64,000 bases of DNA from Halictus rubicundus (taxonomy: Eukaryota > Arthropoda > Insecta > Hymenoptera > Halictidae), in the NCBI RefSeq assembly GCF_050948215.1, contig NC_135153.1:9080058-9144057 (forward strand), in the 5' to 3' direction. The notes under the pieces are model-generated. The model was not told where the DNA came from. It searched no databases and worked only from the letters and a program-made list of their open reading frames with translations. Position 1 is the stretch's first letter. Each line of letters begins with the position of its first letter. Positions 60,701 to 64,000 of the stretch are shown one piece after another. The position numbers and the translations under genes are program-made.

Positions 60701-61751
60701 TCTGACCGGCGATCAGCGGATCGGCGAGGAGCCGCGAGAACAGTGGCGCAGCTGTTCGTTGCAGCGCGGCGTCCAACCGCCCACTTGCGCGTTTACGTCT
60801 CCGCCGCCGCCGCTGCCCTTGCCACTGCCACTACCCTTGCCCTTGCCCCTGTTGTTGCCGCATCCGCAGTCGCAATCGCAGCCTCAGTCGCAGTCGCAGC
60901 CGTCGATTGCGCGCCCCGTTGTAGTCAACGGGGGCCAGCCGTTCTCTTCGCCGCAGTACGCGAACCACGTGCCGTTGTTTACGAACCATAACGCGAACGT
61001 GAACGTGAACGCGAACGCGAATGCAAACGCAAACGCGATCGGCAACGAGACGCTACCCGGCTCGGGATCCAGCTCCGTGTCCGGTTCGGGATCCGGTTCG
61101 ACTTCCGGTTGTTCCGCCGTTATCCTCGAAAGCTCGAACGAAGCGACCGTGGTTATCAGGCGCAAATTGTCAAGGGCGAAACTGACGGAACCGTTGAACC
61201 CGAACGAGGAGCCGTTCGGTCGGTCGACGAACATGAGAATGACGTCTTTCACGGAGAGCAACGATATTCGCGTGCACGCTTCGTCCGCCACGTTGCCGCA
61301 CTATCCGACCCAGCCGATCGTCACGTATCCTCATTGCTCGACCATGCCTTTGCCTCACGCGTCTCACGCGAGCGTCGCCGGCTCCCACATGGGCGGATCC
61401 AGCGGGAGCTGTGGATCCGTGCCTCGGCACGCGTTCGTTCATCCCGCGCACCCCCCGCAGATGCATTCGACCGTTCCCTCGCACACCACTTTGCCCTCGC
61501 ACCACAACGGCGTCAGACTCTCTCATCCTGCCCCGGCGCCGGCTCCAGCCAGCAATTTGTTCGTCAAACGATTCCCCCCTGTACCGTTGCACGCCCAGTC
61601 CTGGGCGCTACCGGGTCATCATACCTTCCCGCAAACGCCGCAAACCAACGGCAAACTCTCGGTAGCTGCTCAAATCAGGCATACCGATCGCGACTCGGCC
61701 AACTTCTCCATGGCTAGCAGCGGCGATTCCGATACTTGTTTGCCGCACTAA
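54744..61751 (+). CDS. tinc: Tincar-like multi-pass membrane protein
   Basis: Large polytopic membrane protein resembling insect Tincar, described in Drosophila heart and eye development; biochemical role unknown. Coding exons: 54744..55077, 55160..55384, 55465..55596, 55915..56754, 56837..57024, 57107..57447, 57512..58014, 58084..58282, 58769..58913, 59689..59895, 60426..61751. Phases agree throughout and give about 1479 aa. An in-frame TGA lies immediately before the ATG. About eight hydrophobic spans are visible: residues ~85-105 (SLWSVWYGILAVGLQAYIGL), ~131-155 and ~198-215, two in exon 5, one ending exon 6, two in exon 7. Exon 4 encodes a ~280 aa Thr/Ser-rich loop; exons 8-11 a long, Pro/Ser/Asn-rich cytoplasmic tail ending DSDTCLPH. 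Exon 6 carries a (GS)n/Tn run, probably species-specific. The name rests on topology, length and remembered similarity; it could be an unnamed insect membrane protein. The last intron contains a MITE. Confidence 0.75.
57166..57330 (+). repeat. Low-complexity (GS)n/Tn coding tract in tincar exon 6
   Basis: GGCAGT/GGCAGC hexamers followed by ACC/ACT triplets, in frame, encoding Gly-Ser repeats then poly-Thr within the loop before a membrane span. Confidence 0.85.
58337..58440. repeat. CTG/TTC/GTC triplet tract in tincar intron
   Basis: Runs of CTG, CTT and CGT triplets just after exon 8. Confidence 0.85.
60109..60310. mobile_element. pogo-like MITE, family A, in the last tincar intron
   Basis: TA, CAGTGATTTCTCTATATATG start, GAGAATTCACTG end, TA; 202 bp. 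It ends 115 bp before the acceptor of the last coding exon. Confidence 0.82.
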
Positions 61752-62529
61752 GAGTCCGCGCAGGACGCTCCGCTTCGTTTCGCCGCGGTGCGGTTTTCGT
61801 TCCGTTTCGAGTTCGTTTCGAAAAGTCGCTTCGACCGCAATGTTACATATCAAATACACTTCAGTTTTACCGACCAGATAGAACGGGGTTTCATCCGAGC
61901 GTACGTCTATTTTTAATACGACCGTTTCTCGATGCTTCGACCAATACGTTCAGAGGGATACCATATCCAAAACGCGTTCCCAGTACCCACGACACGATCG
62001 ACGCGTCGTGGCATACATATCTCGCAAGCTCGGGATCCAGTTTTTACTGCTCCATCGAACGCGAAAACTGGCGAAACCTTTTCGATAGAAAAAAAAAGAA
62101 AGAAAAAGAAAAGAGAAAGAAAGACAAAAAAAGAAACATTTTTGTGGAACGATCGAAACGGACCGCGCCGAACCGCGACGCCGACGAAGCGAGAACACGA
62201 TAACGAAAGACGTCTCGCGACTATTTGGCGACGAGATGGATGCTCGCGGCTCTTTTATCTTGTGATTCGTACTCGAGAATCGCTGAAATCGCTGTTTCCG
62301 AACGATGATTCCCCCGATAACGCTCGAGGTCGGTGCACGAACAGTGAACCGCCGGCGTCGTTCGATTCGTTACGAATACCTCTCATTGTACTCGGGGTAT
62401 TCTGCCTATACATATTTACGATTAAGAATCGAATAACTCGCTTCTCGCGCGTGCTGTCTCGTATAACATCCTCGACACTATCGTTGCCTCCCCTATACTT
62501 TCACATCTCTGCGCTTCTACACTCTAAAC

Positions 62530-62703
62530 CAGTGGTGGGCACGGTAGGGGCCCCTGCGTTGCTTGCTTCCCCCACCAACGTCTCTTTCGTGGATGTGGAT
62601 AGACAGCATAAGCCGCGTACGGGTCGGCTATGGCGGGACGTACGAGAGAGGGGGACGCTGGTGGGGGAAGCAGGCAGCTGAGGGGCCCCTACCGTGCCCA
62701 CTG
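62530..62703. mobile_element. hAT-type MITE
   Basis: CAGTGGTGGGCACGGTAGGG at the left and CCCTACCGTGCCCACTG at the right (the right end lacks three bases), with further inverted blocks GGGGCCCCT and CTTCCCCCACCA/TGGTGGGGGAAG. The flanking 8-mers match only partly, suggesting decay of the duplication. Confidence 0.65.
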
Positions 62704-63522
62704 TTTCAGACTCCGAACCGCTGTATTCGCTGCAAAAATTGTTAGAAGCCCCTGCCTCCTTTTCGGCGTACCGTTCGCTCTCGCGCTCCTTTTCGTTTTC
62801 TATTTATTTATTTATTTATTTATTCGCGTTTTTCGGATCCTTGTCTGTCGTTGTAACCCCGCGATAAAATTCGATAAAATTTTCGTCCCTAATCGCGAAG
62901 AGAACGTCGCGTTGAAACTCGACTTATTGTCTCAGTCTCTCGGAATGGTTCATGATGGAACGATAAACGAACGTTAGACGAGGCTAGCACGTGTCGGCTA
63001 CTTATAGAAAAGTTTAAGGGAAACGACTACTGCCATTAATCGCGACGATCTATGGATCTATGGAGCTACGGAACTATGGATCCATGGATCAGCGTTATAC
63101 ATATACATTATACATACGTATATTCGGTTGTTTGATCGACTGCCACGTTATTTCGTCCTTTCGCGGATTTCAGGGGTCAACGTTTACGAGCTGCGATGCG
63201 TTTCGCTAATTTCCACCGTGATTTCGTATCTCCACCCCCATCCGCGCCCCTCGTTCCGCGCCAATACTCGTGATACGTATGTTTTCCCATCGCATCTCTT
63301 GTTTTTACAGCTCTGTAAATGTTGTTGAAGACGCACGAGACGGTAGAGAGTACTAGAGAGTGCCTAGGTCGCGTTGGCTGTTTCCGGCGCGGCGCTTTCG
63401 GTGATTTCGAGGCCCGTGGTCCTGTGTCGCGCGAAACGGGAAACGCGGGTAGCAAATAGATGATCCGCAGAGCGCGTACACGCAGAGAGGACAGGCGTAA
63501 TATGTGTTACTTCGAAAGGTTT

Positions 63523-63558
63523 GCGTTTGCATTTGCGTTTGCGTTTGCGTTTGCGTTT
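63523..63558. repeat. (TTTGCG)n array
   Basis: Six near-perfect hexamers downstream of tincar. Confidence 0.88.
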
Positions 63559-64000
63559 AAGATTTGCTCGATACAGAATCCAATCAAGTTCAAAGTGGGA
63601 TATGACACTTTTATCGCTCCACGCTTCAGCCGAATCAAACGAGTACGTAACAAACACGATGAACGTTTCTTCCATGGCGGAACGGTCGCGATAGATTTGT
63701 CCTTTCTACGACATCGTTGCTGAACGGTGAAACGCGAACGGTTTATCGACAAAATACGGTTCTTCGGGGCTTTACGAAGGCGTTAACAAAAGTGATGATA
63801 GTATTTTTATGAACGCTCTTTACAAAATATAAACGACTCGGCTCTGCGAAGAGCGAACTCCACAGGACGAACGCAAAACTACAAATAAGATTGCACTCGT
63901 AGATCAAAAGTAAATACGATGCACGTTTCGGTTAGTCGACGAATTAGAGGATCTTTTTATCGTTTCGAATCGTCGTTATCTTCGAATCTAACGAATGTTA

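Larger units (their letters stand above)
61752..64000 (+). other. tincar 3' UTR and downstream flank
   Basis: After the tincar stop there is no further coding signal to the window end. It contains a hAT-type MITE (62530-62703), (TTTA)n at 62801-62824 and a (TTTGCG)n array at 63523-63558. No canonical AATAAA was identified close to the stop, so the end of the transcript is not known. Confidence 0.5.

Overview
The window is eukaryotic nuclear DNA from an insect, most likely a hymenopteran. Genes have short phased GT-AG introns. Non-coding DNA is GC-rich and full of CG dinucleotides. The gene set includes a protein resembling insect Tincar and an epsilon-tubulin, which Drosophila lacks. The order call is an inference from base composition and gene content; no search was run.

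Five protein-coding genes can be supported. From left to right: (1) the 5' part of an orb2/CPEB2-4 gene on the minus strand (two coding exons, 12281-20243, RNA-binding exons not seen in the window); (2) a complete Chmp5 (plus, 23573-24498, 4 exons, ESCRT-III); (3) a complete epsilon-tubulin gene (minus, 24801-26999, 9 exons, centriole); (4) a complete Nemp/TMEM194 gene (plus, 27716-31804, 8 exons, inner nuclear membrane); (5) a large multi-membrane-span gene that I call tincar (plus, 54744-61751, 11 coding exons, about 1479 aa). Every exon join was checked for reading phase. The genes are functionally unrelated. orb2/Chmp5 and Tube1/Nemp are head to head, and Chmp5/Tube1 are tail to tail with 302 bp between stops.

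The rest is intron or intergenic DNA with no supported gene: 1-12280 and 12393-19070 (orb2 introns or flank), 20244-23572 (orb2/Chmp5 shared upstream), 31805-54743 (23 kb, crowded with small transposons, possibly holding non-coding 5' exons of tincar) and 61752-64000 (tincar 3' flank). Long open frames in these GC-rich parts look like chance ORFs.

The most informative structure outside the genes is a dense, layered set of non-autonomous DNA transposons. It comprises about 13 full or partial copies of one pogo/Tigger-like MITE family; several TTAA-flanked piggyBac-type MITEs; two elements with Transib-like CACAGTG ends and CGCCG-type target duplications, one nested inside a TTAA element in a Nemp intron; hAT-like and Harbinger-like MITEs; and a hAT-like insertion whose empty site survives in a duplicated segment 3 kb away. 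I found no new enzymatic system, CRISPR array or convincing RNA gene.
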